The notes beneath the pieces are model-generated. The model was not told the origin of the DNA and did no database searches. It worked only from the letters and a program-made list of their open reading frames with translations. DNA of 64,000 bases from Marinilactibacillus piezotolerans (lineage in GTDB: Bacteria; Bacillota; Bacilli; Lactobacillales; Carnobacteriaceae_A), in assembly GCF_900169305.1 (NCBI RefSeq), contig NZ_FWDP01000004.1, positions 1,426,001 through 1,490,000 of the forward strand, given 5' to 3'. Positions 1 through 7,594 of this stretch are shown one piece after another; the stretch's first letter is position 1, and each line of letters opens with the position of its first letter. Both the position numbers and the translations under genes were made by a program.

Positions 1-1265
1 TCTTCTGCTTTTGATTCTAATAAAGCTTTAATATCTTGATTTTGTTCAAAATAAGTTGATTCAGTAACAGCTTCTTGGAAGCTTCTACTTACTTGCGGAT
101 AATTTATAAGTGTTGGACGAGCTTTACCTGTTTTACTATTTTGTTCTATCAACACCTGCATTGGTTCTCCTACTTCTTTTAGCATACGATCAGCCACTGA
201 TTGTCTTGCTGGAAGAACAGCATTTCCCATACTCATATCATATAATTCTTGTTCAGATGTTAAGAATTCAATTAACGCACCAGCTTCTTCTGGTTTTTCT
301 GTAGATGAAGTCATCCCATATGCCCAACTTCCTGTTGGACTAACTAATTCATTTGTGTCTGGAGAAACAGGGTATGGCATAATTCCGTAGTCAATATCTT
401 TATATTCATTATCAAGTTCTTGAACTGTCCATGAACCACTCATATATAAAGGATATTCTCCTGTGTGAAATCCTTTATCCACCGGAGTAATAGTAGAATA
501 ACCTTTCTCTACAAGATTTTGTATAAAATCGAATGCTTCAACTGACTCTTCAGAATCAAAATATCCAACAGCTTCGGTTCCATCTTCATTGGTTATATCT
601 CCTCCAGCAGACCAGACAAATGGTGAAAAAGCATATAATAACCATTCAGACTGATCATCAAACCCCATATTTAAGACTGGTTTGTCATAATAAGTATTTA
701 ATGTCTCTAATAAAGTATTAAACTCATCCCATGTCCAAGGATCATCTACAGTTGGAAGAGAATCTAATTCTATTCCAGCTTCTTCCAGCATAGGTTTATT
801 ATAGAAAAATCCTACGCCCGATTCTGAGTATCCAATTGAATACAGTTCGTCATTATATGTGCCTTGTTCAATAATACTTGGTAAAAAGTCTTCAGAGACC
901 TTTACGTAATCATCTAACGGTTGAATAGTTTTAGAATTAGCATATGCAGCTGTGTTAGGTCCATCTAACGTTATAACATCTGGTAATGAATTGGTTGTAA
1001 GGGCTGCATTTATTTTATCTTCATACCCACCGCCAGAGCCACTGCGAGGGATATATTCAACAACTGCTGTAACTCCTAAGTCATTAGTTTCATTAAATTC
1101 TTTTACTGATTCAGCCATTACTTGACCTTCAGCAGACTCTTCTGAGTATTGAACCCACACGCTTACTTCATCAGATTTTGAAGCGTTATCTTCTCCTCCA
1201 TTCCCACATGCCCCTAACAATAGTGCTGTACTCATTAACAAGATACTTTTTCCTCTTTGATTCAT
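1..1265 (-). CDS. Sugar ABC transporter substrate-binding lipoprotein, C-terminus beyond the left edge
   Basis: This is a family-1 extracellular solute-binding lipoprotein, the ligand-capturing subunit of a CUT1-type sugar importer anchored to the outer membrane face. The ATG at 1265 follows an AAGGAGG ribosome site. A short signal peptide ends in the lipobox LLLGAC, with the lipidated cysteine at residue 20, followed by the polar GNGGEDNASKS linker. Motifs such as SLPDVITLDG, FFYNKPMLEEAG and YPLYMSGSW are typical of the family. About 421 residues are inside the window and no stop is reached. The substrate cannot be told from sequence. It lies next to a LacI-type regulator and behind a promoter carrying that regulator's probable operators; permease genes would be expected beyond the left edge. 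Confidence 0.93.
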   Translation of the reverse strand, partial: MNQRGKSILLMSTALLLGACGNGGEDNASKSDEVSVWVQYSEESAEGQVMAESVKEFNETNDLGVTAVVEYIPRSGSGGGYEDKINAALTTNSLPDVITLDGPNTAAYANSKTIQPLDDYVKVSEDFLPSIIEQGTYNDELYSIGYSESGVGFFYNKPMLEEAGIELDSLPTVDDPWTWDEFNTLLETLNTYYDKPVLNMGFDDQSEWLLYAFSPFVWSAGGDITNEDGTEAVGYFDSEESVEAFDFIQNLVEKGYSTITPVDKGFHTGEYPLYMSGSWTVQELDNEYKDIDYGIMPYPVSPDTNELVSPTGSWAYGMTSSTEKPEEAGALIEFLTSEQELYDMSMGNAVLPARQSVADRMLKEVGEPMQVLIEQNSKTGKARPTLINYPQVSRSFQEAVTESTYFEQNQDIKALLESKAE

Positions 1266-1305
1266 TTTATTTCCTCCTTTTTGTAATCGCTTTAGATTTG
1301 ATTAA

Positions 1306-1334
1306 AGTATATGTCATCCGGTTTCATATGTCAA
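1306..1334 (-). promoter_or_regulatory. SigA promoter of the sugar-binding-protein gene
   Basis: On the minus strand a perfect -35 TTGACA (1329-1334) and a -10 TATACT (1306-1311) are separated by 17 bases. One CCGG operator core lies in the spacer and another abuts the -35, so repressor binding would block RNA polymerase directly. Confidence 0.88.
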
Positions 1335-1345
1335 CCGGATGACAT
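1311..1345. promoter_or_regulatory. Double LacI-family operator (perfect 13-bp inverted repeat)
   Basis: Two 13-bp arms (ATGTCATCCGGTT and its exact complement) surround a 9-bp centre. Each arm contains a CCGG-centred semi-palindrome of the form TCAnCCGG, at 1318-1321 and 1335-1338, 17 bp apart. LacI-family regulators usually bind CG-centred palindromes, and the lacI-type gene next door is the obvious candidate. Confidence 0.75.
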
Positions 1346-1370
1346 AAAAATATAAAATATTTTTTTCTTG

Positions 1371-1380
1371 TTAACCGGAG
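1371..1380. promoter_or_regulatory. Third CCGG operator-like half site
   Basis: TTAACCGGAG repeats the AACCGGA core of the double operator, centred 40 bp upstream of the second core with respect to the substrate-binding-protein promoter. It could be an auxiliary site for looping or cooperative binding. It sits just beyond the stop codon of the regulator gene. Confidence 0.5.
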
Positions 1381-1396
1381 GATTTAGATTCCTTAT

Positions 1397-2386
1397 TTAC
1401 TTATGATTGGTCGTTTCAGAAAGATATAGTTCTACAGGTAAAACAGATTCTAACTTCACTTTCTTTCCTTTTAATAATTTCAACAAAACATTTACCGATT
1501 CATTGGCTAACTTTTCTATTGGCTGCACGATTGTGCTTAACTCTGGTACCAACGCTCGCATTGACTGCGTACCATCGAATCCAATGATTTTTAACTCAGA
1601 AGGAATACTGAATCCCATATTTTTTGCTACATTCATAAATAATTTTGCATTTACATCGTCTGCAGCAAACACTCCATCATATGTGAAATCCTTTTCAAAT
1701 ATTTCTTTAATAATTCTATATTTTTTATCAAACTTTTCTTGAAAAGGAATTTCTAAAAAGTTAGGTTCTAATTTATTTTTCTTTATCTCATCGACGTACC
1801 CAATAGATCTATCATTGGCAGGCGTCTCTATAGTCTTATCTCCAATAACGCACAATATATTATGACACCCTTGATTAATCAGTTCCCTTGTTGCTAATTT
1901 TCCTCCGTTATAATCATCACTCTGAACCATAGGAATATTTTTAGTCAATTTTCTTTCAATTGAAACAATTTGATTCTCATAATTTTCATATTCAGAAATA
2001 TCTACATTGTGAGAGCCTACTATAATTCCATCTACTCTTTTTTCATTTAAAAGTCGTAAATACTTTTCTTCATTTTCAGGATTATTTAAGCTATTGCATA
2101 TAAATAAGTGATATCCATATTTGGCTAATGCTTTTTCAATATAAAAAGTTAGCTCTCCAAAAAAAGGGTTCTCTGTTGTAGGAATAATCAGAGCAATAAA
2201 TTTACTTTCATTACTAAAAAAAGATCTTGCCATTTCATTAGGAATATAGTTTAATTCTTTAATTGTTTTTAAAACGTTTTCTTTCATATCCTCACTAATA
2301 TACCCTCGATTGTTTAACACTCTAGATACTGTAGTAACAGAAACTCCAGCTTTTTTTGCTACGTCATGTATAGTTACTCGTCCCAT
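1397..2386 (-). CDS. LacI/GalR-family transcriptional regulator
   Basis: A 329-residue repressor of normal length. Residues about 3-23 form the LacI helix-turn-helix (TIHDVAKKAGVSVTTVSRVL), followed by the hinge helix around PNEMARSF and a periplasmic-binding-protein-like effector domain from about residue 60 (FIALIIPTTENPFFGEL, VDGIIVGS, YDGVFAADDVNAK). It lies directly upstream of a sugar-binding lipoprotein gene transcribed the same way, with three CCGG-centred operator-like sites in between. It therefore probably represses that uptake system until a sugar is present. Substrate and symbol cannot be assigned. The gene has its own promoter at 2459-2487, which lacks CCGG sites, so autoregulation is not indicated. 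Confidence 0.95.
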   Translation of the reverse strand: MGRVTIHDVAKKAGVSVTTVSRVLNNRGYISEDMKENVLKTIKELNYIPNEMARSFFSNESKFIALIIPTTENPFFGELTFYIEKALAKYGYHLFICNSLNNPENEEKYLRLLNEKRVDGIIVGSHNVDISEYENYENQIVSIERKLTKNIPMVQSDDYNGGKLATRELINQGCHNILCVIGDKTIETPANDRSIGYVDEIKKNKLEPNFLEIPFQEKFDKKYRIIKEIFEKDFTYDGVFAADDVNAKLFMNVAKNMGFSIPSELKIIGFDGTQSMRALVPELSTIVQPIEKLANESVNVLLKLLKGKKVKLESVLPVELYLSETTNHK

Positions 2387-2458
2387 ATAAGCCCTTCTCT
2401 CATTGTATACATTTACTATGGTTCATTATATTTTTAAGTAATATTTCCATATAATATC

Positions 2459-2487
2459 ATCATAGATATTTATTCTATCATGTTCAA
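2459..2487 (-). promoter_or_regulatory. Promoter of the LacI-family regulator gene
   Basis: -35 TTGAAC (2482-2487) and -10 TATGAT (2459-2464) with a 17-base spacer. The predicted start is about 65 bases upstream of the ATG. Confidence 0.7.
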
Positions 2488-2677
2488 TGATCAATATTAC
2501 TCTATATTATTAAATAATTTAAGTTAGAATGATCTAATTTTATTTTTTTGCCTTCTTTGACCTGTTTTTAACGGTCAGGCTACTTTAAAGCATAAGTATT
2601 TTTCATCTACTACTTTACGACTTAGCTTTTTTTATAATTACTGTCACACAAATGGATATATCAAATTTATTTGAGGT

Positions 2678-2706
2678 AAAAAAAGAACCCCAACGAATGA
2701 GGTTCT
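2678..2706 (-). terminator. Distal terminator downstream of rpsI
   Basis: Minus-strand stem AGAACC/GGTTCT (2684-2689 with 2701-2706), extended by a CA/TG pair step, followed by seven U. It is the second of two terminators after rpsI. The bases before it end in TCAAAACGTTAA, which resembles an rpsI 3' end. Confidence 0.8.
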
Positions 2707-2733
2707 CCAAGATAAATATTAACGTTTTGAGTT

Positions 2734-2808
2734 CTACGATCGCTACGCTCACTTCGCATACTATATCCGTACGTCACTGACGTTCCTACGGCTATAGCAA
2801 ATTGCTCC
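2734..2808. repeat. CG-rich imperfect dyad element
   Basis: The core 2761-2797 has arms CTATAtCCGTA and TACGGcTATAG around CGTCActGACG. It is flanked by the CG-rich words CGATCGCTACGCTCACTTCGC on the left side. Composition differs sharply from the surrounding AT-rich spacer. It has no coding potential. It may be a small dispersed repeat or a recombination remnant; no second copy is visible in the window. Confidence 0.5.
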
Positions 2809-2831
2809 AATTCAGTAAACATTTATTAAAT

Positions 2832-2864
2832 AAAAAAGAGAGCCTCATTCTCATAAGGCTCTCT
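2832..2864 (-). terminator. Proximal terminator of rplM-rpsI
   Basis: Nine-base stem AGAGAGCCT/AGGCTCTCT (2837-2845 with 2856-2864), followed on the minus strand by six U. It is nested inside a larger 13-bp inverted repeat that includes the end of rpsI (2808-2820 with 2891-2903). Confidence 0.9.
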
Positions 2865-2885
2865 GTACATATAAGAATTGTATTC

Positions 2886-3278
2886 TTAACGTTTACTGAA
2901 TTGTGGTGATTTACGCGCTTTTTTGCGACCTGGTTTTTTACGTTCAACCATACGAGGGTCACGAGTTAATAGACCAGCAGCTTTTAGTGGGCCACGGAAG
3001 TCTGGATCAACTTGTAATAGGGCACGAGCGATACCGTGACGAGCAGCGCCTGCTTGTCCAGCATATCCTCCACCGTTAACGTTGATTCTGATATCGTAGC
3101 TATCTACTGTATCAGTTACAGCTAGTGGTTGTCTTACAATTAGGTGTGAGCTTTCAAAGTTTAGATATTCAGTGATATCTTTTCCGTTGAATGTGATGTT
3201 ACCTGAACCTGGAGTCATAATAACGCGAGCTGTTGAGTTTTTACGACGGCCAGTTCCGAAATATTGTACTTGAGCCAA
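2886..3278 (-). CDS. rpsI: 30S ribosomal protein S9
   Basis: S9 is a small-subunit head protein whose C-terminal tail reaches the P-site tRNA. The 130-residue product has the usual beginning ([18 protein letters not shown]), the [19 protein letters not shown] core and the conserved basic tail ending in QFSKR. The start is a TTG at 3278, chosen because GGAGGG lies seven bases upstream and the alignment starts at AQVQYFGTG. It is cotranscribed behind rplM with a 13-base gap. Its last codons form one arm of a 13-bp inverted repeat with downstream DNA. Confidence 0.98.
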   Translation of the reverse strand: MAQVQYFGTGRRKNSTARVIMTPGSGNITFNGKDITEYLNFESSHLIVRQPLAVTDTVDSYDIRINVNGGGYAGQAGAARHGIARALLQVDPDFRGPLKAAGLLTRDPRMVERKKPGRKKARKSPQFSKR

Positions 3279-3291
3279 TGGATGTCCCTCC

Positions 3292-3735
3292 TTAAATTAA
3301 GTTCGTGATGTCTAGTGTTTCTGGTTGTTGAGCTTGTTGTTTGTGCTCAGGTCCAGCATATACGTGTAATTTTTTGAATTGAGAACGTCCTAATGAGTTA
3401 TGAGGAAGCATTCCTTTGATAGACAATTCAATTAATTTTTCAGGTTTTTCAGCACGTAGAGTTCCAGCAGATACTTGTTTCAATCCACCGATATATCCTG
3501 AGTGACGAGAGTAGATCTTGTCACTTGCTTTTTTACCTGTCAATTTGATGTTTTCAGCATTTACTACGATTACGTTATCGCCAGTGTCGACGTGTGGTGT
3601 ATACGTAGGTTTGTTTTTTCCGCGAAGAATAGATGCAACGACTGCAGATAGACGTCCTAAAGGAATATCTGTTGCGTCGACTACATACCATTTACGTTCG
3701 ATGTTGCTTTCATTCGCCATAAAAGTTGTACGCAC
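3292..3735 (-). CDS. rplM: 50S ribosomal protein L13
   Basis: L13 is an early assembly protein of the large subunit. I place the start at the GTG at 3735, giving 147 residues beginning [26 protein letters not shown] stands eight bases upstream and the family starts at MRTT; the open frame continues upstream to 3786, but those residues do not belong to the family. Core motifs [23 protein letters not shown] and [10 protein letters not shown] are present. It heads the rplM-rpsI unit with its own promoter and an L13-type leader. In relatives this pair usually follows truA directly, which is not the case here. Confidence 0.97.
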   Translation of the reverse strand: MRTTFMANESNIERKWYVVDATDIPLGRLSAVVASILRGKNKPTYTPHVDTGDNVIVVNAENIKLTGKKASDKIYSRHSGYIGGLKQVSAGTLRAEKPEKLIELSIKGMLPHNSLGRSQFKKLHVYAGPEHKQQAQQPETLDITNLI

Positions 3736-3903
3736 GATCTTGACCTCCATAAATTTCATATTCGATTTCAGTTTTTTTGATTTCATTCATGCTCTAATGC
3801 TGATTAGTCTTGCGAATAGTACAGAACTTTTTCTTGGATCAGAGCTCGTTTTGTTTGTGACATAACAAGTTTCCGGGGCTTATCATGGTGGCAAACAATA
3901 CCA
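3736..3903 (-). promoter_or_regulatory. Probable L13 leader of rplM-rpsI
   Basis: The roughly 168-base untranslated region contains AAGCCCCGGAAACTTGTTATG, which resembles the conserved segment I recall from the Firmicutes L13 leader family, enclosed by GTTTG/CAAAC pairing (3853-3857 with 3892-3896). Known L13 leaders allow L13 to repress its own synthesis. Assignment is from memory of the motif, without a covariance search. Confidence 0.55.
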
Positions 3904-4138
3904 TATAACATAGTAACTCGAATGAAAGAATAAGTCAACTAAATATTCAACTTTTCCAAATATTTTGTAACGAATAAATCGATACTTTGCTTTAAAAATT
4001 TCAGAAGAATTGTGCAGAGTGAATGGTTTATGAGCAGCCGCTCTGTTTCTGGATACTCTTTTTTATTATAATGGTAGTACGAATATTATCTTCGAAAGAA
4101 AAAGTCGTACAAACCTAGTTTATGAGGGAGAAATCAAG
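3904..4138. other. Divergent intergenic region rplM / ATP-grasp gene
   Basis: It holds the leftward rplM promoter and, for the rightward gene, a -10-like TATAAT at 4067-4072 with no good -35. Nothing else was recognised. Confidence 0.5.
3910..3938 (-). promoter_or_regulatory. Promoter of rplM-rpsI
   Basis: -35 TTGACT (3933-3938), 17-base spacer, -10 TACTAT (3910-3915). Transcription would start near 3903. This makes rplM-rpsI independent of the distant truA operon. Confidence 0.85.
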
Positions 4139-5059
4139 ATGAAAAAAGTACATGTCATCCACGAAAATATGGATTGGACGCGTCATCTGTTTGCACGTTT
4201 GGATGAATTAAACGTACCTTACAGTAATTGGGATTTATCAGATGGAATGATCGATATCGAAGCACTTCCGGATGAGGGGATTTTTTATAACCGAATGAGT
4301 GCTTCTTCTCACACAAGAGGAAATCGCTATGCTCCAGAATTGACTGCCCAAGTGCTGAACTGGCTGGAATTAAAAGGCGCGAAAGTAATTAATGGAACAG
4401 GTGCCATCGAACTGGAAGTCAGCAAGTTAAAGCAGTACACGGCTTTACAAAAGCAGGGCATTCAAACTCCTAAAACCATTGGAGCTGTAGGAAAAAAGAA
4501 TATTCTTAAAGCAGCAGAAAAGTTAAATGAGCTTCCATTCATCATTAAGCATAATCGTGCCGGCAAAGGATTGGGTGTACGTCTGATTTATTCTATGGAG
4601 GAACTGTCCGATTATGTAGAAGGTGCCGAGTTTGAAGATTCCATTGATGGTATTAGCTTGATTCAGCAATACATCAAGCCGGCGGATGGACACATCATCC
4701 GCTCGGAATTCATCGGGGGAGAATATTTCTACGCCGTGAAAGTAGATTCTAGTGACGGATTCGAGTTATGCCCGGCAGACGTATGCCAAGTTCCTTCGCA
4801 GCAACCAACTCCAGCTACAAATAAGTTTGAGATTATTGAACGTCTTCCCGAAGAACAGATCGAGCGTTATAAAGCTTTCTTGAAAGCACAGCGTATTGAT
4901 GTCGCTGCCTTGGAGTTTATCATTGATGAAAAAGGTGATGTTTACACTTACGATGTCAACACGAATACCAATTACAACGCTGAAGCAGAAGAACGTGCCG
5001 GCAAGTACGCAATGCTTGAACTAGCAAAATACTTGAAAGTAGAACTTGAGAAACTGTAA
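4139..5059 (+). CDS. RimK-like ATP-grasp domain protein
   Basis: This 306-residue protein resembles RimK/LysX ATP-grasp ligases, which join an amino acid or other amine to a carboxylate using ATP. After an N-terminal lid domain, the ATP-grasp region runs from about residue 95. FIIKHNRAGKGLGV (134-147) forms the nucleotide-binding loop, and DVNTNTNYN (272-280) carries metal and phosphate ligands near the end. GGGAG precedes the ATG. It is one of only two plus-strand genes here and has its own terminator, so it is a single-gene unit. The acceptor substrate is unknown. Glutamylation or peptide-tailing functions known for RimK should not be assumed. Confidence 0.85.
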   Translation: MKKVHVIHENMDWTRHLFARLDELNVPYSNWDLSDGMIDIEALPDEGIFYNRMSASSHTRGNRYAPELTAQVLNWLELKGAKVINGTGAIELEVSKLKQYTALQKQGIQTPKTIGAVGKKNILKAAEKLNELPFIIKHNRAGKGLGVRLIYSMEELSDYVEGAEFEDSIDGISLIQQYIKPADGHIIRSEFIGGEYFYAVKVDSSDGFELCPADVCQVPSQQPTPATNKFEIIERLPEEQIERYKAFLKAQRIDVAALEFIIDEKGDVYTYDVNTNTNYNAEAEERAGKYAMLELAKYLKVELEKL

Positions 5060-5080
5060 AATCAATCATCGTTTAAAAAG

Positions 5081-5129
5081 AACGCTGTGCGAGCTGGGGA
5101 CTCTCCCTAACTCTGTATCAGCGTTTTTT
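5081..5129 (+). terminator. Terminator of the ATP-grasp gene
   Basis: Outer stem AACGCTG/CAGCGTT (5081-5087 with 5119-5125), an inner GGGGACTCTCCC pairing, then six T. Confidence 0.8.
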
Positions 5130-5166
5130 CTGTACAAGATTTACACGTTATTCATTCTGTTATCCT

Positions 5167-5208
5167 AAAAACAAAAGAAGCACTCTCCTTTATGATGGAA
5201 AGTGCTTC
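5167..5208 (-). terminator. Terminator of the DUF1232 gene
   Basis: Stem GAAGCACT/AGTGCTTC (5177-5184 with 5201-5208), extended by TCC/GGA pairing, with a T-rich tail on the minus strand. Confidence 0.8.
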
Positions 5209-5233
5209 AATGATGGTGATTCGATCAGTTACT

Positions 5234-5518
5234 TTATTCGAATTTTTCAGCGTCTTTTCTGACTCGGACTGCTTCTGGTGCTTTACCTTTGGAAAGCAGT
5301 TTTTCTGCAATGATCAATAAGATCGGAACGATTACATCATCCGCGTACCCCGCTACCGGAATAAAGTCAGGAATCAAATCGATCGGACTGACGATATAAA
5401 GAACGATGGCCAATACCATTAGTTTTTTCCTAGTCTCTACTTTTGTATCAAAAAGTGAAGTGACCAAAGATTTAATTTGTGTCATTGGAGTCTTTTTTAG
5501 TTTTTTATTCATTTTCAT
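5234..5518 (-). CDS. DUF1232 (YkvA-like) small membrane protein
   Basis: A 94-residue protein with the DUF1232 signature YIVSPIDLIPDFIPVAGYADD (about residues 43-63) followed by a hydrophobic stretch (VIVPILLII). This fits a helical hairpin in the membrane. The family is widespread, and its molecular role is not established. The N-terminus is strongly basic (MKMNKKLKKTP). AAAGGA lies about nine bases before the first ATG; the second ATG six bases on is also possible. It is a single gene with its own terminator, downstream of the MBL-fold gene but separated from it by a terminator. Confidence 0.85.
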   Translation of the reverse strand: MKMNKKLKKTPMTQIKSLVTSLFDTKVETRKKLMVLAIVLYIVSPIDLIPDFIPVAGYADDVIVPILLIIAEKLLSKGKAPEAVRVRKDAEKFE

Positions 5519-5642
5519 TTATAAGCATCCTTTTTATGATTGTCTTGAATTCATTTTCTGTCTTATTCACAACATCCATTTTGTACAGTATTAGTATACC
5601 TCATCTCCTTTAATGACAAATCAGTCTTAAGGATGAGATTTA

Positions 5643-5688
5643 CCAAAAAAGAGAACAGAGCAGATTGGACCAACCTCTTTGTTCTCTT
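5643..5688 (-). terminator. Terminator downstream of the MBL-fold gene
   Basis: Stem AAGAGAACA/TGTTCTCTT (5649-5657 with 5680-5688), followed by a short T-rich run on the minus strand. Confidence 0.7.
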
Positions 5689-5697
5689 TCGTCATTT

Positions 5698-6546
5698 TCA
5701 CTGATGATCTGAATCGTCTACAAACTTTCCGTGACTTGGCAAGGCTTTTTCTTCCCAGTGGTCAATGAGATCTTTCAAACCTTCCAGCAACTCGTGTCCA
5801 CTCATTGGATAGCCGTGGCCTGAGACAGCATACTGTGGTCTCAGATTGTATAACTTAACAACAGCTTCTTTTGCAGATACCCAGTCTGGCGTTAAACAAC
5901 GCGGCGGCCCACTGATGATCTTTTTCTGTGTTAAAACGGAATACAAATCTTCCTGTTTCGTCATGACAAAAGCATCCGCTGCAATCAGGAATCGATCTCT
6001 TTCCCTAAAGAAAGCTGTCTGACCTTCCGTGTGACCAGGTACTGGAATCCACTTGAATTCTGGCAAAAAAGGGACTGACCCGTCTTCTGGCAGCGGCTGT
6101 ACATGATTTTCTAAATCAATAGGATCTCTCGGGAAAAATTTGGACGTCTTTAAGACTAGTCCGCCTTCCGCTGTATAATCCGGTTCAGGATAACTCTTCT
6201 GCCCAGTCAGATACGGCAACTCTGCTTCAGCTGCGTATACCGGCACATTCCATTTTTCTACCAGATCAATGACCGTTCCGACATGATCCACATGTCCATG
6301 CGTCAGTAAGATTGCACTCGGTTTTGCATGAGCTCCGAATCTCTCTATGGCTGCCTCGATGATTTTTTCAGAGCGTTTATACAGTCCTGTATCTACGATC
6401 ACAAACGAATTCGCTTCAGGTCTGCCGATAAATAGGACATTTACAATCTGATCAACGAACACATAAACATCTGGTAAGAACTCTGTTCCCTTACCGGATT
6501 CCTTGCTGTACATCGGAATTTTTCTGTAGTCGTCCCCATATTTCAT
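5698..6546 (-). CDS. MBL-fold metallo-hydrolase
   Basis: A 282-residue metallo-beta-lactamase-fold hydrolase. The zinc ligands are visible: THGHVDH with H83, H85, D87 and H88, PGHTEGQ with H172, an Asp in AADAF at about 191, and a final His in SGHG at about 244. This is a single-domain glyoxalase-II-like or lactonase-like enzyme; the substrate is not predictable. The ATG at 6546 was chosen because AAGGAG lies nine bases upstream; an in-frame TTG at 6570 would put that ribosome site inside the gene. It is encoded 40 bases downstream of the MscS-type gene, so the two are probably cotranscribed. Confidence 0.9.
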   Translation of the reverse strand: MKYGDDYRKIPMYSKESGKGTEFLPDVYVFVDQIVNVLFIGRPEANSFVIVDTGLYKRSEKIIEAAIERFGAHAKPSAILLTHGHVDHVGTVIDLVEKWNVPVYAAEAELPYLTGQKSYPEPDYTAEGGLVLKTSKFFPRDPIDLENHVQPLPEDGSVPFLPEFKWIPVPGHTEGQTAFFRERDRFLIAADAFVMTKQEDLYSVLTQKKIISGPPRCLTPDWVSAKEAVVKLYNLRPQYAVSGHGYPMSGHELLEGLKDLIDHWEEKALPSHGKFVDDSDHQ

Positions 6547-6586
6547 GGATTCCATCTCCTTATCAAGCAATCTTTTACGGAATCAA

Positions 6587-7492
6587 TCAGGTATTTTTGT
6601 CTTTGTCGCTTCTCTTTTCATCACGGACGATTTCAAAGGTTTGCGAGGCAAGTTCGATTTCACCCTTATACTGATCAAATTGTTCCAACATAGAAGTAAA
6701 CATACGGTCTTTGACCGATCTTCTTTCTCTCGTGTCCACGATATATCTTAGACTCATTGTAATCCAATTATCATCAAACAAAACAAATACTTGCGGTTTC
6801 AGCGAGGCATTCTCTATCCGGTAGCGACGTTTCATATTGTCCCATTCTTCTTCTGCTTTTGCATTATAGGTACCGATCGTCTCTTCTGCAATATTCAATA
6901 CGATTTCTTTAGCCAGCGGGATATTCGAACCAAAATGCAGCGGGATATGTACTTCATCCCATAAAAACTTGAAGTCTGCAGTATAGTTGTACACCGGTGA
7001 ATTAAAAATGTAACTGTTAGCTACACGAACGATTCGTCCTGTGTACTGGTCTCCTTCTACCCATTCGCCGATCTCCATCAAAGTCGTGCGCAACAGACCT
7101 ATATCTACCACGTCCCCTTTGGTTCCTCCCAGCAAGACACGATCACCGGTTTTGAAGAAATCTCCGAACATAATGGCAAACCAGCCGGCAAAACTAACAA
7201 TCACTTCGCGCAAGGCATAAGTCACCCCGGCACCCGCTAGTCCTATGGCTGTCGTAAATCCGCTTAAGTTACTCCCGAATATATAGACAAAGACAAGGAC
7301 GAGTATGAAGTTCGTCAGCCACTTTGCAATTTTTCTTGTAACGTACCAGTTCTCTGAATGATTGAATTGTTTGTATAAACGATTTAAAGCAACTCGTCTG
7401 ATCATTAAAATAAAGATAATAACCAGAATAAACACGATAATATTAGCGACTAGCGGATAGGCTTCTCTGTATTGATCAATCCATTCTCTCAT
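6587..7492 (-). CDS. MscS-family mechanosensitive ion channel
   Basis: A 301-residue small-conductance mechanosensitive channel that opens under membrane tension to release solutes after osmotic downshock. Two N-terminal transmembrane segments (about residues 15-31 and 59-75) precede the pore-lining helix FTTAIGLAGAGVTYALREVI, in which the Gly/Ala packing pattern typical of MscS is clear. The beta domain with GDRVLLGGTKGDVVDIGLLRTTL and a cytoplasmic alpha/beta domain follow. GAGGAG precedes the ATG. Its neighbours are also membrane or metabolic genes, between the truA and rplM units. Confidence 0.92.
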   Translation of the reverse strand: MREWIDQYREAYPLVANIIVFILVIIFILMIRRVALNRLYKQFNHSENWYVTRKIAKWLTNFILVLVFVYIFGSNLSGFTTAIGLAGAGVTYALREVIVSFAGWFAIMFGDFFKTGDRVLLGGTKGDVVDIGLLRTTLMEIGEWVEGDQYTGRIVRVANSYIFNSPVYNYTADFKFLWDEVHIPLHFGSNIPLAKEIVLNIAEETIGTYNAKAEEEWDNMKRRYRIENASLKPQVFVLFDDNWITMSLRYIVDTRERRSVKDRMFTSMLEQFDQYKGEIELASQTFEIVRDEKRSDKDKNT

Positions 7493-7594
7493 ATCTATGA
7501 CTCCTCTATCATTCTTGGACGTATAACTCGTACTGTCATGATAACAGTTTATGGATGTGAAGTGGATTGTTACGCACTCAGCTGATCAGCACTT

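Larger units (their letters stand above)
2387..2885. other. Intergenic region between rpsI and the LacI-type gene
   Basis: There is no credible gene in these 499 bases. It holds the regulator promoter (2459-2487), an AT-rich stretch, two minus-strand terminators (2678-2706 and 2832-2864) and, between them, a CG-rich dyad element (2734-2808). Confidence 0.8.

Noticed and set aside
2531-2590. TGACC/GGTCA palindrome upstream of the LacI-type gene, considered as a terminator or operator
   Set aside because: No U-run on either strand and no second copy; it does not share the CCGG operator sequence.
3736-3786. Upstream extension of the L13 reading frame by 17 codons
   Set aside because: Lies in the leader, lacks family similarity, and the GTG at 3735 has a well-placed GGAGG.
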